Shown: positions 17,661 to 26,098 of the stretch, one piece after another
How positions within the stretch are numbered: position 1 is the first letter of the stretch
Layout of the letters: each line of letters starts with the position of its first letter
Source of the DNA: CAXQZM01 sp964228455
Lineage (GTDB): Bacteria > Pseudomonadota > Alphaproteobacteria > UBA7985
Assembly: GCA_964228455.1 (NCBI GenBank)
Contig: CAXQZM010000063.1
Span: 1 to 51,244, forward strand
DNA length: 51,244 bases
Direction of reading: 5' to 3'
Program-made: the position numbers and the translations under genes
Notes under the pieces: generated by a model
What the model was told of the DNA's origin: nothing
Databases searched by the model: none
The model's input: only the letters and a program-made list of their open reading frames with translations

Positions 17661-20600
17661 TTAGAGTTCAGCTACGTCAGTGGATCCGTCAAACGTTCCA
17701 CGATTAGCGGCTGCAATAATATCTTCCTGATCTTCTGAGTTGATCATGTCGACGTTCAAGCAGAGCGCACGCAATTCTTTAACGAGTACGTTAAAGGATT
17801 CAGGAATGCCTGCTTCGAAGTTCGTGTCACCACGCACTATCGACTCATATACTTTGGTACGACCCGCCACGTCATCAGACTTGACAGTCAGAATTTCCTG
17901 TAAAGTATATGCTGCGCCGTATGCCTCCAGAGCCCACACTTCCATCTCACCAAACCGCTGACCACCGAACTGCGCCTTACCTCCGAGAGGCTGTTGCGTT
18001 ACAAGTGAGTATGGTCCGGTAGAGCGAGCATGCATCTTGTCGTCCACTAAGTGATGAAGCTTAAGCAGATATTTGTATCCAACAGTAACCGGACGATCAA
18101 ATGCTTCACCCGTGCGACCATCATAAAGGGTTTCTTGACCAGAACCCGAGAGGCCAGCGCGCTTCAAAGCATCAACAATATCATCCTGACGCGCTCCATC
18201 AAAAACCGGTGTAGCGAATGGTACACCACGTGTCATACCTGTTGCCAACTCAACGACCTCGTCATCGTTCAAGTTACCTATCCGACCCTTTACCTCTTCA
18301 TCTTTATAGGCCTTATCAAGAGAAACCTTGATTGCTTTTGCAGAGCCAGTCTTTTTGTATTCCTCAACAGCGTTACCTATTATCTCGCCTAACCCACGAG
18401 CCGCCCAACCTAAGTGGGTCTCAAAGATCTGACCTACGTTCATCCGAGAAGGAACTCCAAGAGGATTAAGGACAATATCAACGGGTGTGCCATCCTCAAG
18501 GTAAGGCATGTCTTCAACTGGATTAATTTTAGAAATCACACCTTTATTACCGTGACGCCCTGCCATTTTGTCGCCTGGCTGCAATTTACGCTTAACCGCA
18601 ACAAAAACTTTAACCGTTTTCATAACACCAGGCAGGAGCTCGTCACCACGCTGAAGCTTGTCTACTTTGGTTTCGAAGCGTTTTTGGATTTCATCCACTG
18701 CTGCATCAAAATCAGCTTTCATTGCCTCTGTTTCTTTTGCGGCTTTTTCATTTTTGACGGCAAACTGACGCCACTGTCCGGGCGTGTATTGCCCTAACAA
18801 AGCCTCATCAATTTTGACGTCTTTCATTTTCCCGTCCGGGCCAGCAACTGCTATTTCTCCCACAAGGACGTCACGCAGCCTCTGATAGAAAGACCGCTCA
18901 ATGATAGATCTCTCATCATCTCGATCTTTCGCCAATACTTCGATTTCCTGACGCTCAATTTGAAGAGCACGCTCATCTTTATCAATACCGCGGCGGTTAA
19001 AGACACGAACATCAACAACTGTTCCAGAAGCACCGGGTGACAATTTAAGAGAGGAATCACGAACGTCAGCCGCTTTCTCGCCGAAGATTGCTCGAAGGAG
19101 CTTTTCCTCCGGCGTCATCGGACTTTCTCCTTTTGGAGTCACTTTTCCAACCAAGATATCTCCTGGATTGACCTCTGCACCTACGTAAACAATGCCTGCC
19201 TCATCTAAGTTTCGGAGCGCTTCCTCACCGACGTTTGGAATGTCTCGAGTGATTTCTTCTGGCCCTAGCTTTGTATCTCGAGCCATGATGTCAAATTCTT
19301 CAATATGGATAGAAGTATACACGTCATCACGAACGATACGCTCTGAAATCAATATTGAGTCCTCAAAATTATAGCCCTGCCACGGCATGAACGCGACTAG
19401 AACATTCCGCCCTAATGCAAGCTCGCCCATATCCGTAGAAGGACCATCGGCAATTATATCTCCCACAGCAACCTGATCACCCACCGTGACTAGAGGACGT
19501 TGGTTAATGCATGTAGATTGGTTTGACCGATGAAACTTGCGTAGGTTGTAGATGTCTACACCTTCCTCTAGCCCCGAGTCCTCGTTAATTACCCTAACGA
19601 CAATTCGACCGGCATCAACTTGATCAATTACTCCTGATCTTTTCGACACAATTGCGGCACCTGAGTCACGCGCAACAGTAGCCTCCATACCCGTTCCAAC
19701 GAAAGGCGCTTCCGCCTTCACCAAAGGAACCGCCTGCCGCATCATATTAGAGCCCATCAGTGCACGGTTAGCATCTTCATTTTCCAATAACGTAATTAAA
19801 GATGCAGCAACAGAAACGACCTGTTTAGGCGAAACATCAATAAGTTGAATGTCATCCGGCCTGCGCGGTTCATAATCACCATTACGCCGACAGTTCACTA
19901 ACTCCTCTTCGAAGCGACGATCAGCAGTGAGTGGAGCATTGGCCTGAGCAACAATATACCCAGCTTCCTCGATAGCTGATAAATAAATCACTTCGTCAGT
20001 AACCTTGCCACCTTCAACACGTCGATAGGGACTCTCGATAAAGCCATACTTATTTACGCGAGCATAGGTGGCCAACGAATTTATCAATCCAATATTTGGA
20101 CCCTCTGGGGTCTCAATTGGACAAATTCGCCCGTAATGAGTTGGGTGCACATCACGAACCTCGAACCCTGCACGCTCTCGGGTAAGGCCACCTGGACCGA
20201 GCGCTGACAGGCGGCGCTTATGTGTAATTTCGGAGAGTGGGTTAGTCTGGTCCATGAATTGTGAAAGCTGCGATGAACCAAAAAATTCGCGAACGGCTGC
20301 TGCTGCTGGCTTAGCGTTGATAACATCTTGGGGCATAACGGTGTCAATCTCGATTGATGACATCCGCTCGCGCATTGCACGCTCCATGCGAAGCAGTCCT
20401 AGGCGATACTGATTTTCCATCAATTCTCCAACTGAACGGACACGCCGATTGCCTAGGTGGTCAATATCGTCGATCTCACCCTTACCATCCTTTAAGTCTG
20501 CCAGGATCCGAAGAATTGCTAGGATATCTTGTTTACGCAGGGTGCGAAGAGAGTCCTCAGTCTCGAACCCCAAACGCATGTTCATTTTAACCCGCCCAAC

Positions 20601-21887
20601 AGCAGACAAATCATAACGCTCTGGGTCGAAAAACAAACTTTGGAAAAGCGCCTGAGCAGTCTCCAATGTAGGTGGCTCACCGGGGCGCATTATCCGATAA
20701 ATATCAATTAAAGCTTCTTCTCGGTTTCTCGCCTTATCTGTAACAAGCGTGTTACGGATATGCGCCCCTACCTCTACATGATCTATCGCGAGTGTAGGGA
20801 ACGTTTTCACGCCCTTGCCAATTAGATCATCGATCAGAACATCCGTCAGCTCATCACCAGCTTCCGCCCAAACAATACCAGTCTTTTCGTCAACCTGGTC
20901 CTCAGCTAGATAGCGACCTAAAAGCTCTTCGTCTGCTACCAACAAATGAGTCGTTCCTGCGGCTGTAATTTTTTTGAGAACTGGGGGAATCATTTTCTTC
21001 CCAGCTTCAGCGACGACATCTCCCGTCTTTGCGTCAATGAGATCTTGGCTCAATTTTTGACCTCGTAAAGCCTCCACATTGAAAGGTATCTTCCAGCCGC
21101 CTTTGGACTTTACGTAGGGAATCACGTCGTAGAAATTCTTAAGAATCTCCTCTGATGTCATACCCGTAATCTCTTGAGGCTCCAGAATCGCACCTGATTT
21201 CTCAGCAGCAGCGCGAACTTTCTCACCTGCATCTGAGTCCAAAGCACGTAATAAGGTTGTAACTGGCAACTTTCGGCGCCGGTCAATCTTCACATGCAGG
21301 ATGTCTTTGGTGTCATAATCGAAATCAAGCCAAGACCCACGGTAAGGGATAATACGTCCTGAAAACAATAACTTGCCAGATGTGTTAGCACCTTTATCAT
21401 GACCAAAGAATGCGCCAGGAGACCTGTGCATTTGTGATACGATGACACGTTCTGTGCCGTTAACAATAAATGTGCCATGATCAGTCATCAATGGCATATC
21501 ACCCATGTAGACATCTTGCTCTTTTATGTCTCTAACAGACTTTGCGCCTGTATCTTCGTCGATGTCCCAAACTACCAGCCGGAGGGTAACTTTTAACGGT
21601 GCTGCGTAGGTTAATGAACGCTGTTGGCACTCTTCTTCATCGAATTTTGGATCCTCCAAAACGTATCTTACATATTGAAGCTCACTGCGACCGGAAAAGT
21701 CACGAATTGGAAATACTGAATGATAAGTCTCATCGATGCCACTGGGCTTGCCAGCATAGTCATCAATACCAAGAAACTGGTCATAAGATGCTCTTTGCAC
21801 CGCAATCAAATTTGGCATCTCTATGGCTTCAGGAATTCGACCATAAGATTTGCGGATGCGTTTGCGATCAGTGAAAGTAGTTACCAT
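17661..21887 (-). CDS. rpoB: DNA-directed RNA polymerase subunit beta
   Basis: Starting at the ATG at 21887 (MVTTFTDRKRIRKSYG) the protein is 1408 residues, normal for alphaproteobacterial beta. A longer frame to 21929 would run through the leader hairpin and is not family-like. The rifampicin-binding region FFGSSQLSQFMDQTNPLSEITHKRRLSALG is conserved, with the key D, H and S residues of rifampicin-sensitive enzymes and Thr at the position of E. coli N518. rplL is not immediately upstream: choline sulfatase and an EamA gene intervene. Confidence 0.98.
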   Translation of the reverse strand: MVTTFTDRKRIRKSYGRIPEAIEMPNLIAVQRASYDQFLGIDDYAGKPSGIDETYHSVFPIRDFSGRSELQYVRYVLEDPKFDEEECQQRSLTYAAPLKVTLRLVVWDIDEDTGAKSVRDIKEQDVYMGDMPLMTDHGTFIVNGTERVIVSQMHRSPGAFFGHDKGANTSGKLLFSGRIIPYRGSWLDFDYDTKDILHVKIDRRRKLPVTTLLRALDSDAGEKVRAAAEKSGAILEPQEITGMTSEEILKNFYDVIPYVKSKGGWKIPFNVEALRGQKLSQDLIDAKTGDVVAEAGKKMIPPVLKKITAAGTTHLLVADEELLGRYLAEDQVDEKTGIVWAEAGDELTDVLIDDLIGKGVKTFPTLAIDHVEVGAHIRNTLVTDKARNREEALIDIYRIMRPGEPPTLETAQALFQSLFFDPERYDLSAVGRVKMNMRLGFETEDSLRTLRKQDILAILRILADLKDGKGEIDDIDHLGNRRVRSVGELMENQYRLGLLRMERAMRERMSSIEIDTVMPQDVINAKPAAAAVREFFGSSQLSQFMDQTNPLSEITHKRRLSALGPGGLTRERAGFEVRDVHPTHYGRICPIETPEGPNIGLINSLATYARVNKYGFIESPYRRVEGGKVTDEVIYLSAIEEAGYIVAQANAPLTADRRFEEELVNCRRNGDYEPRRPDDIQLIDVSPKQVVSVAASLITLLENEDANRALMGSNMMRQAVPLVKAEAPFVGTGMEATVARDSGAAIVSKRSGVIDQVDAGRIVVRVINEDSGLEEGVDIYNLRKFHRSNQSTCINQRPLVTVGDQVAVGDIIADGPSTDMGELALGRNVLVAFMPWQGYNFEDSILISERIVRDDVYTSIHIEEFDIMARDTKLGPEEITRDIPNVGEEALRNLDEAGIVYVGAEVNPGDILVGKVTPKGESPMTPEEKLLRAIFGEKAADVRDSSLKLSPGASGTVVDVRVFNRRGIDKDERALQIERQEIEVLAKDRDDERSIIERSFYQRLRDVLVGEIAVAGPDGKMKDVKIDEALLGQYTPGQWRQFAVKNEKAAKETEAMKADFDAAVDEIQKRFETKVDKLQRGDELLPGVMKTVKVFVAVKRKLQPGDKMAGRHGNKGVISKINPVEDMPYLEDGTPVDIVLNPLGVPSRMNVGQIFETHLGWAARGLGEIIGNAVEEYKKTGSAKAIKVSLDKAYKDEEVKGRIGNLNDDEVVELATGMTRGVPFATPVFDGARQDDIVDALKRAGLSGSGQETLYDGRTGEAFDRPVTVGYKYLLKLHHLVDDKMHARSTGPYSLVTQQPLGGKAQFGGQRFGEMEVWALEAYGAAYTLQEILTVKSDDVAGRTKVYESIVRGDTNFEAGIPESFNVLVKELRALCLNVDMINSEDQEDIIAAANRGTFDGSTDVAEL

Positions 21888-21908
21888 GAGGATGAAGGCT
21901 CCAAACGT

Positions 21909-21947
21909 AAAAAAACGCGCAGGCCACATTGGCCTGCCCGCTGGGCA
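21909..21947 (-). promoter_or_regulatory. Terminator-like hairpin with overlapping alternative hairpin in the rpoB leader
   Basis: On the minus strand GCAGGCC pairs with GGCCTGC around AATGT (21919-21937), followed after GCG by seven T (21909-21915): the form of an intrinsic terminator, only 22 bases before the rpoB start. A second hairpin, TGCCC/GGGCA (21935-21947), lies just ahead in the transcript and shares three bases (21935-21937) with the first, so the two compete. This is the layout of an attenuator; whether it works as one is inference. Confidence 0.7.
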
Positions 21948-22042
21948 GTTTTGCAGAAAAGTGAAAAAGCCATCTAGGGTGTATGAGTAGCACCCAACGC
22001 TTCGCGACAGCCTTTAATTAATCAACCATCAATATGCAAGAG
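21948..22042 (-). promoter_or_regulatory. 5' leader of rpoBC
   Basis: If transcription starts just after the promoter at 22043-22071, the leader before rpoB is about 150 bases. Besides the terminator-like hairpin it holds a small stem GGGTG/CACCC (21977-21995) with a nine-base loop. No coding sequence with a good start was found. Confidence 0.4.
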
Positions 22043-22071
22043 ACTAAATAAACTGCAGGATAGCCTGTCAA
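22043..22071 (-). promoter_or_regulatory. Sigma-70-type promoter for rpoBC
   Basis: The minus strand reads TTGACA (22066-22071), a perfect -35, then 17 bases, then TTTAGT (22043-22048), matching four of six -10 positions. It lies ahead of rpoB and behind the divergent EamA start, so rpoBC likely has its own promoter independent of rplJL. Confidence 0.6.
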
Positions 22072-22153
22072 TTTGGAAGCAAGTTATTGATTCAAGGTCA
22101 TACCAGCCAGACGCATCAATCTTATTGCGTATTGACATCTTCTGGATAACAAG

Positions 22154-23056
22154 ATGACAATGAATTCGGTATCTCATCAGAAAATCATTTGGCTAATGAT
22201 CTCGTCAGCAGTGGGTTGGGGGCTGTGGTGGATCCCCGTGCGCGCTTTAACCTCCCTGGGCATGAGTGAAGTTTGGGCAGGAGTCTTGCCAATATTCGCA
22301 GCGGCGCTTGGAATGATTGCTCTACTAAAATGGCAAAATCTTAACCCACTAAACTTAGATGCAGCTGCGAAATATGGAGGGCTTCTTTTTGGTATCGCTA
22401 TTTCCTTCTACGGCGTTGCGCTCGCCCTGACTGATGTAGTCAGAGCCGCACTGTTTTTCTATCTGGCTCCAATCTGGGCTCTATTAATTGAGACCATATG
22501 GCTCCGAGTAAGGTTAAGCTGGCATGGGCCAGTGGGCGCGGCCATTTGCTTGTTAGGAATACTCATCCTTTTCGAGTTTCAGGTTGCACTAGATCAGTTG
22601 AATCTCGGGGACATCATGGCGACATTATCAGGTCTGGCATTTTCGATTGGCTCAACCTGCATATTCTCAGGTCATCGAAGACTGCGAAACCAAAACCGGC
22701 ATATTCGAATAACTAGTATAATGCTTATTAGCGGAGCTTTCTGCGGTACAGCAATGCTTTTTTTATTTAATGAGCCAATTGGATCTGTTGACGATATTGG
22801 CTGGGGCATACTTATAGTGTTAACAACCGGAATCCTTTTGCTGGCCCCAATATCTTTTATAATGCAGATAGGGGCGGAACGACTACTACCAGCAACCTTG
22901 GCACTGCTCTATACCGGTGAGATAGCAACATCAGTAGTAACTGCAGCAATTTTCTTGCCATATGAGCGATTTGGTTGGCCAGAGGGGATTGGAGCTTTGC
23001 TCATCGCTGGCGCAGGTTTAGCCCAATTATTCCGACCGCAAAATGAGGAAGTTTAG
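22154..23056 (+). CDS. EamA-family (DMT superfamily) transporter
   Basis: The 300-residue protein has about ten hydrophobic helices in two EamA repeats. The second repeat includes ERLLPATLALLYTGEIATSVVTAAIF, typical of exporter-type DMT members. Substrate is unknown. It is divergent from rpoB and converges on choline sulfatase with a 33-bp gap. A short spacing between two ATGs at 22154 and 22160 leaves the exact start open. Its presence here interrupts the usual rplL-rpoB linkage. Confidence 0.88.
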   Translation: MTMNSVSHQKIIWLMISSAVGWGLWWIPVRALTSLGMSEVWAGVLPIFAAALGMIALLKWQNLNPLNLDAAAKYGGLLFGIAISFYGVALALTDVVRAALFFYLAPIWALLIETIWLRVRLSWHGPVGAAICLLGILILFEFQVALDQLNLGDIMATLSGLAFSIGSTCIFSGHRRLRNQNRHIRITSIMLISGAFCGTAMLFLFNEPIGSVDDIGWGILIVLTTGILLLAPISFIMQIGAERLLPATLALLYTGEIATSVVTAAIFLPYERFGWPEGIGALLIAGAGLAQLFRPQNEEV

Positions 23057-23089
23057 ATTTGTCTGCTCTTCAAAAGATTATGGTGACAT

Positions 23090-24628
23090 TTAAAGCTTTG
23101 GATATCGAAAACGTGTTGCTTGTTCCGTCCAAGCAGTATGGTTCCTAACATATTTCTGACTAGCATCGTATGGCGGCTGATAGTCCCAATGCTCTCCGCC
23201 ACCTCTCTCCTTTGCGGCCTCCATCGCAGCGTGAAGCGCTCGACGAGAGCGCTGTGTCGAAATAACATCCTTCTTTAATTCGCCCAGGTCCCATTTCGCA
23301 GCGACTTCAGCCGCAAAAGAGCGAGAAATTTCAAGGTGAGCATGATCTCCCTGTAGATTGACCAGCTCGTCTGGATCAGCAGCGACATTGTAAAGCTGGG
23401 CAGGATCCCCGTCACAGTGGATATACTTAAAATCATCACGGCGGATCATGACTACAGGCGAACCGGCGCATTCAGCACAATATTCTCCGATTGCCTCTGA
23501 CTTACTATCAGTTCCACCTTGGGCAACAGGCCATAGCGAACGGCCATCAATACGCTGGCCAAATTCTGGCTTTTCGCTGCCATTTGCTGAGCCGATGTCT
23601 ACCAAAGTAGGTAGGATGTCCACGAGAGAGCAGGCACTTGAACTTGAGCCTTGAGCAACGCCTGGCCCACACATTATTAGTGGAACGCGCGCTGAGTACT
23701 CAAAAAAATTCATTTTGTACCACAGGCCACGCTCACCTAGCATATCACCATGATCTGCGGTGATCAGAAAAATAGTGTTGTCAGTCTCCCCTATTTCTTC
23801 AATTGTTTGCACCAATTGCCCAACCTTAGAATCAAAATAAGAGACATTCGCATAATATGCCCTTCGAGCTCGAATTACCTCCTCAGTTGTTAAAGGGGTA
23901 TATGCGGCCTCAATTCCGTTTAGCAAACGCTGGGAGTAGGGATCCTGGTCACCCCAACATATCTCAACTTTAGGTAAAACAATTTCGCTATCTTTATATA
24001 AGTTCCACCACTCAGGACGGGCGACATAAGGGTCATGAGGGTGAATAAAAGATGCGACCATACAGAAAGGTTTTTGCTCATCACGAGCATAATCAAAAAG
24101 TCTACGCTGAGCAGCAAACCCCACCTCATCATCATAATCAATCTGAAAAGTTGCCATTGCCATGCCAGACTCTTTGACTGTCTGCATATTATGATACCAT
24201 CTATCAATCCGCTCATCATTTGCCTCCCACTCAGGTGTCCAGGCATAGTCGGAGGGGTAGATATCTGTAGTTACTCGATCCTGAAATCCGTGCATTTGGT
24301 CAGGGCCAACGAAATGCATTTTCCCTGAGAGGCAGGTCGTGTATCCTTGGAGCTGAAGATAGTGAGCAAAGGTTGGAATCTGGCTACTAAATTCTGAAGC
24401 GTTATCATAAGCAGCAATCCTGGATATCAATTGGCCAGACATAAAAGAAAATCGTGACGGCGCACATAGAGGCGAATTACAATAAGCAGCATCAAAGCGC
24501 ATTCCACTTGCTGCAAGCGCATCAATGTTTGGCGTTTTTACAACGCTGTGCCCATAAGCTCCAATAAAGTGTGGCGCGAGTTGATCAGCCATAATGAGGA
24601 CAATATTTGGGGATTTGGTTGAGTTCAT
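23090..24628 (-). CDS. betC: Choline-sulfatase
   Basis: BetC hydrolyses choline-O-sulfate to choline and sulfate, feeding glycine-betaine synthesis or carbon use. The N-terminus (PNIVLIMADQLAPHFIGAYG) carries the metal-binding aspartate; CAPSR at 55-59 holds the cysteine converted to formylglycine; SGKMHFVGPDQMHGF and the late GDMLGERGLWYKMNFFEYSA are typical of choline sulfatases, as is the C-terminal WDYQPPYDASQKYVRN block. I chose ATG 24628 (512 residues) because homologues begin close to PNI; a TTG at 24646 is also possible. No formylglycine-generating enzyme or bet genes are in the window. Confidence 0.9.
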   Translation of the reverse strand: MNSTKSPNIVLIMADQLAPHFIGAYGHSVVKTPNIDALAASGMRFDAAYCNSPLCAPSRFSFMSGQLISRIAAYDNASEFSSQIPTFAHYLQLQGYTTCLSGKMHFVGPDQMHGFQDRVTTDIYPSDYAWTPEWEANDERIDRWYHNMQTVKESGMAMATFQIDYDDEVGFAAQRRLFDYARDEQKPFCMVASFIHPHDPYVARPEWWNLYKDSEIVLPKVEICWGDQDPYSQRLLNGIEAAYTPLTTEEVIRARRAYYANVSYFDSKVGQLVQTIEEIGETDNTIFLITADHGDMLGERGLWYKMNFFEYSARVPLIMCGPGVAQGSSSSACSLVDILPTLVDIGSANGSEKPEFGQRIDGRSLWPVAQGGTDSKSEAIGEYCAECAGSPVVMIRRDDFKYIHCDGDPAQLYNVAADPDELVNLQGDHAHLEISRSFAAEVAAKWDLGELKKDVISTQRSRRALHAAMEAAKERGGGEHWDYQPPYDASQKYVRNHTAWTEQATRFRYPKL

Positions 24629-24800
24629 GTCACTGTCGAAACACAAACAACCTGCTATGCCTCGTCAGTTCGCGACTTTGTGAAGCGATATTTATCCGAG
24701 CTACAAAACTCGCTATTAATTGTTAGGGAATAAGCATTTGTGAACGCCAGCGCTGCGCAAAAACTTGCTTCTACTCAGCAGCCGCCCAAGCTCTGTTAGA

Positions 24801-24838
24801 TAAAAATAAAAAAGGGCCGCTAAAGCGACCCTTTCAAA
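24801..24838 (-). terminator. Intrinsic terminator after rplL
   Basis: On the minus strand AAAGGGTCGC pairs with GCGGCCCTTT (24811-24834, TTTA loop, one wobble) and is followed by a T-rich run. It lies about 20 bases after the rplL stop and separates rplJL transcription from choline sulfatase and rpoB. Confidence 0.88.
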
Positions 24839-24856
24839 ATAGATGGATTAAAGGTC

Positions 24857-25237
24857 TTACTTTATTTCAATGGTAGCACCGGCAGCTTCCATCTTCTCCT
24901 TAATTTCGTTCGCTTCTGCCTCAGAAACACCCTCTTTTAGTGCTTTAGGAGCAGCTTCAACGAGTTCTTTAGCCTCTTTCAAGCCTAAACCATCAACGAC
25001 GCCGCGGACTTCTTTAATTACTGCAATTTTGTTACCGCCAGCAGATGCTAGAATAACGTCAAATTCAGTCTTTGCTTCTGCAGCGGCACCGCCGCCATCA
25101 GCGGGAGCAGCTACAGCTACAGCAGCAGGAGCGGCAGCGGACACGCCCCACTCTTCTTCAAGTTTTGAAGCTAAATCAGCCGCCTCAAGGACAGTCAACT
25201 TGCTTAGTTCTTCTACTAGTTTATCGAGATCAGCCAT
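24857..25237 (-). CDS. rplL: 50S ribosomal protein L7/L12
   Basis: The 126-residue protein has the L12 layout: an N-terminal dimerisation domain (ADLDKLVEELSKLTVLEAADL), an Ala/Pro/Gly-rich hinge (about 34-55), and the C-terminal factor-binding domain with NKIAVIKEVRGVVDGLGLKEAKELVE. Four copies form the ribosomal stalk with L10. It follows rplJ by 45 bp and is closed by a terminator. Confidence 0.99.
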   Translation of the reverse strand: MADLDKLVEELSKLTVLEAADLASKLEEEWGVSAAAPAAVAVAAPADGGGAAAEAKTEFDVILASAGGNKIAVIKEVRGVVDGLGLKEAKELVEAAPKALKEGVSEAEANEIKEKMEAAGATIEIK

Positions 25238-25282
25238 TTTCTTTGTTCCTATGTTTGATCGTGGTTATGTTGGGTTCGTAAA

Positions 25283-25798
25283 TTAGGCGGCTTCTTTTGC
25301 ACTAAATGCAGCAAAAACACGGGCAAGTTGCCCAGCAGGTGCTTGCACTACGCCAGCAACTTTCGTTGCAGGAGCTTGAATCACGCCAATGATCTTGCTG
25401 CGCAGCTGGTCAAGCGAGGGTAGTTTTGCCAACGCATTAACTTCAGCTGCGGATAGAACCTTGTCACCCATGACGGCGCCGAGTATTTCGATTTTGTCAT
25501 TTTCTTTTGCAAAGTCAGCAAGGACTTTAGCTGGAGCTACAGGATCTGTTCCATAAGAAATTGCCGTGGTGCCTGTCATAAACTCTGACAAACCTTCCAT
25601 AGACGTATCTTGAACAGCGATTTTTACGAGCCGGTTCTTTGCAACCTTTAAAGTGGCACCTTCAGCTCGCATTGCACGACGCAATGTTTGAGCTTCAGCA
25701 ACACTAAGGCCAGATTGTTTGGAAACAACGACAATTTCAGAACCCTCAAAGGCTTCTTTCAGCTCGGCGACCATTTCCTCTTTTTGAATGCGATCCAT
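25283..25798 (-). CDS. rplJ: 50S ribosomal protein L10
   Basis: The 171-residue protein is L10, the base of the ribosomal stalk. It starts MDRIQKEEMVAELKEAF and contains AEAQTLRRAMRAEGATLKVAKNRLVKIA, with a C-terminal helix for L7/L12 dimers. In most bacteria rplK-rplA lie just upstream; here the neighbour is a divergent FAD-linked oxidase, so rplJL form a separate unit. Confidence 0.99.
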   Translation of the reverse strand: MDRIQKEEMVAELKEAFEGSEIVVVSKQSGLSVAEAQTLRRAMRAEGATLKVAKNRLVKIAVQDTSMEGLSEFMTGTTAISYGTDPVAPAKVLADFAKENDKIEILGAVMGDKVLSAAEVNALAKLPSLDQLRSKIIGVIQAPATKVAGVVQAPAGQLARVFAAFSAKEAA

Positions 25799-26098
25799 AA
25801 GGGTCCTTCAACAAAAAGCGTTAGCTTTAGAGATGCGCGGCTCCCACACACCTCCGGCGATCTGCCCACGATTTAAGTGATTCAGGTTCCTTTCACCTGG
25901 GTGAAAAGAGAACTGTAGCTCTTTCTTCGTCTATGCTAGGAAGTTTCCTAATTAAAGCTTCTGGGTGTTCCATTAGCTCCTGGCAGTCTTGGACAGTGCT
26001 GGCGCCTTTAGGAGCAACTATTGGATTATGCAACCGCTTTTTCTCGATCTGTATCTTATCTATCTTGCGTTTACCTCCCAGACATTTAGTCAATTAGT
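25799..26098 (-). promoter_or_regulatory. 300-bp gap holding the rplJL leader and a divergent start
   Basis: Between divergent rplJ and the FAD-linked oxidase lie 300 bases. On the rplJ side I see two tight hairpins: AAAGC/GCTTT with a four-base loop (about 25817-25830), and TTTCAC/GTGAAA with a CTGG loop (25891-25906), separated by a G-rich stretch. This is where a leader for L10 autoregulation would be expected, and the proximal part is a plausible L10-binding RNA. I found no convincing promoter. A 66-codon TTG-start frame (25893-26093) is probably not a gene. Confidence 0.4.

Noticed and set aside
24870..25286. 138-codon plus-strand frame opposite rplL
   Set aside because: Its Ala/Ser-rich product is the mirror of the low-complexity L7/L12 hinge.
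25893..26093. 66-codon minus-strand frame upstream of rplJ
   Set aside because: It starts only with TTG, lacks a ribosome-binding site, shows no family similarity and covers the expected rplJ leader.
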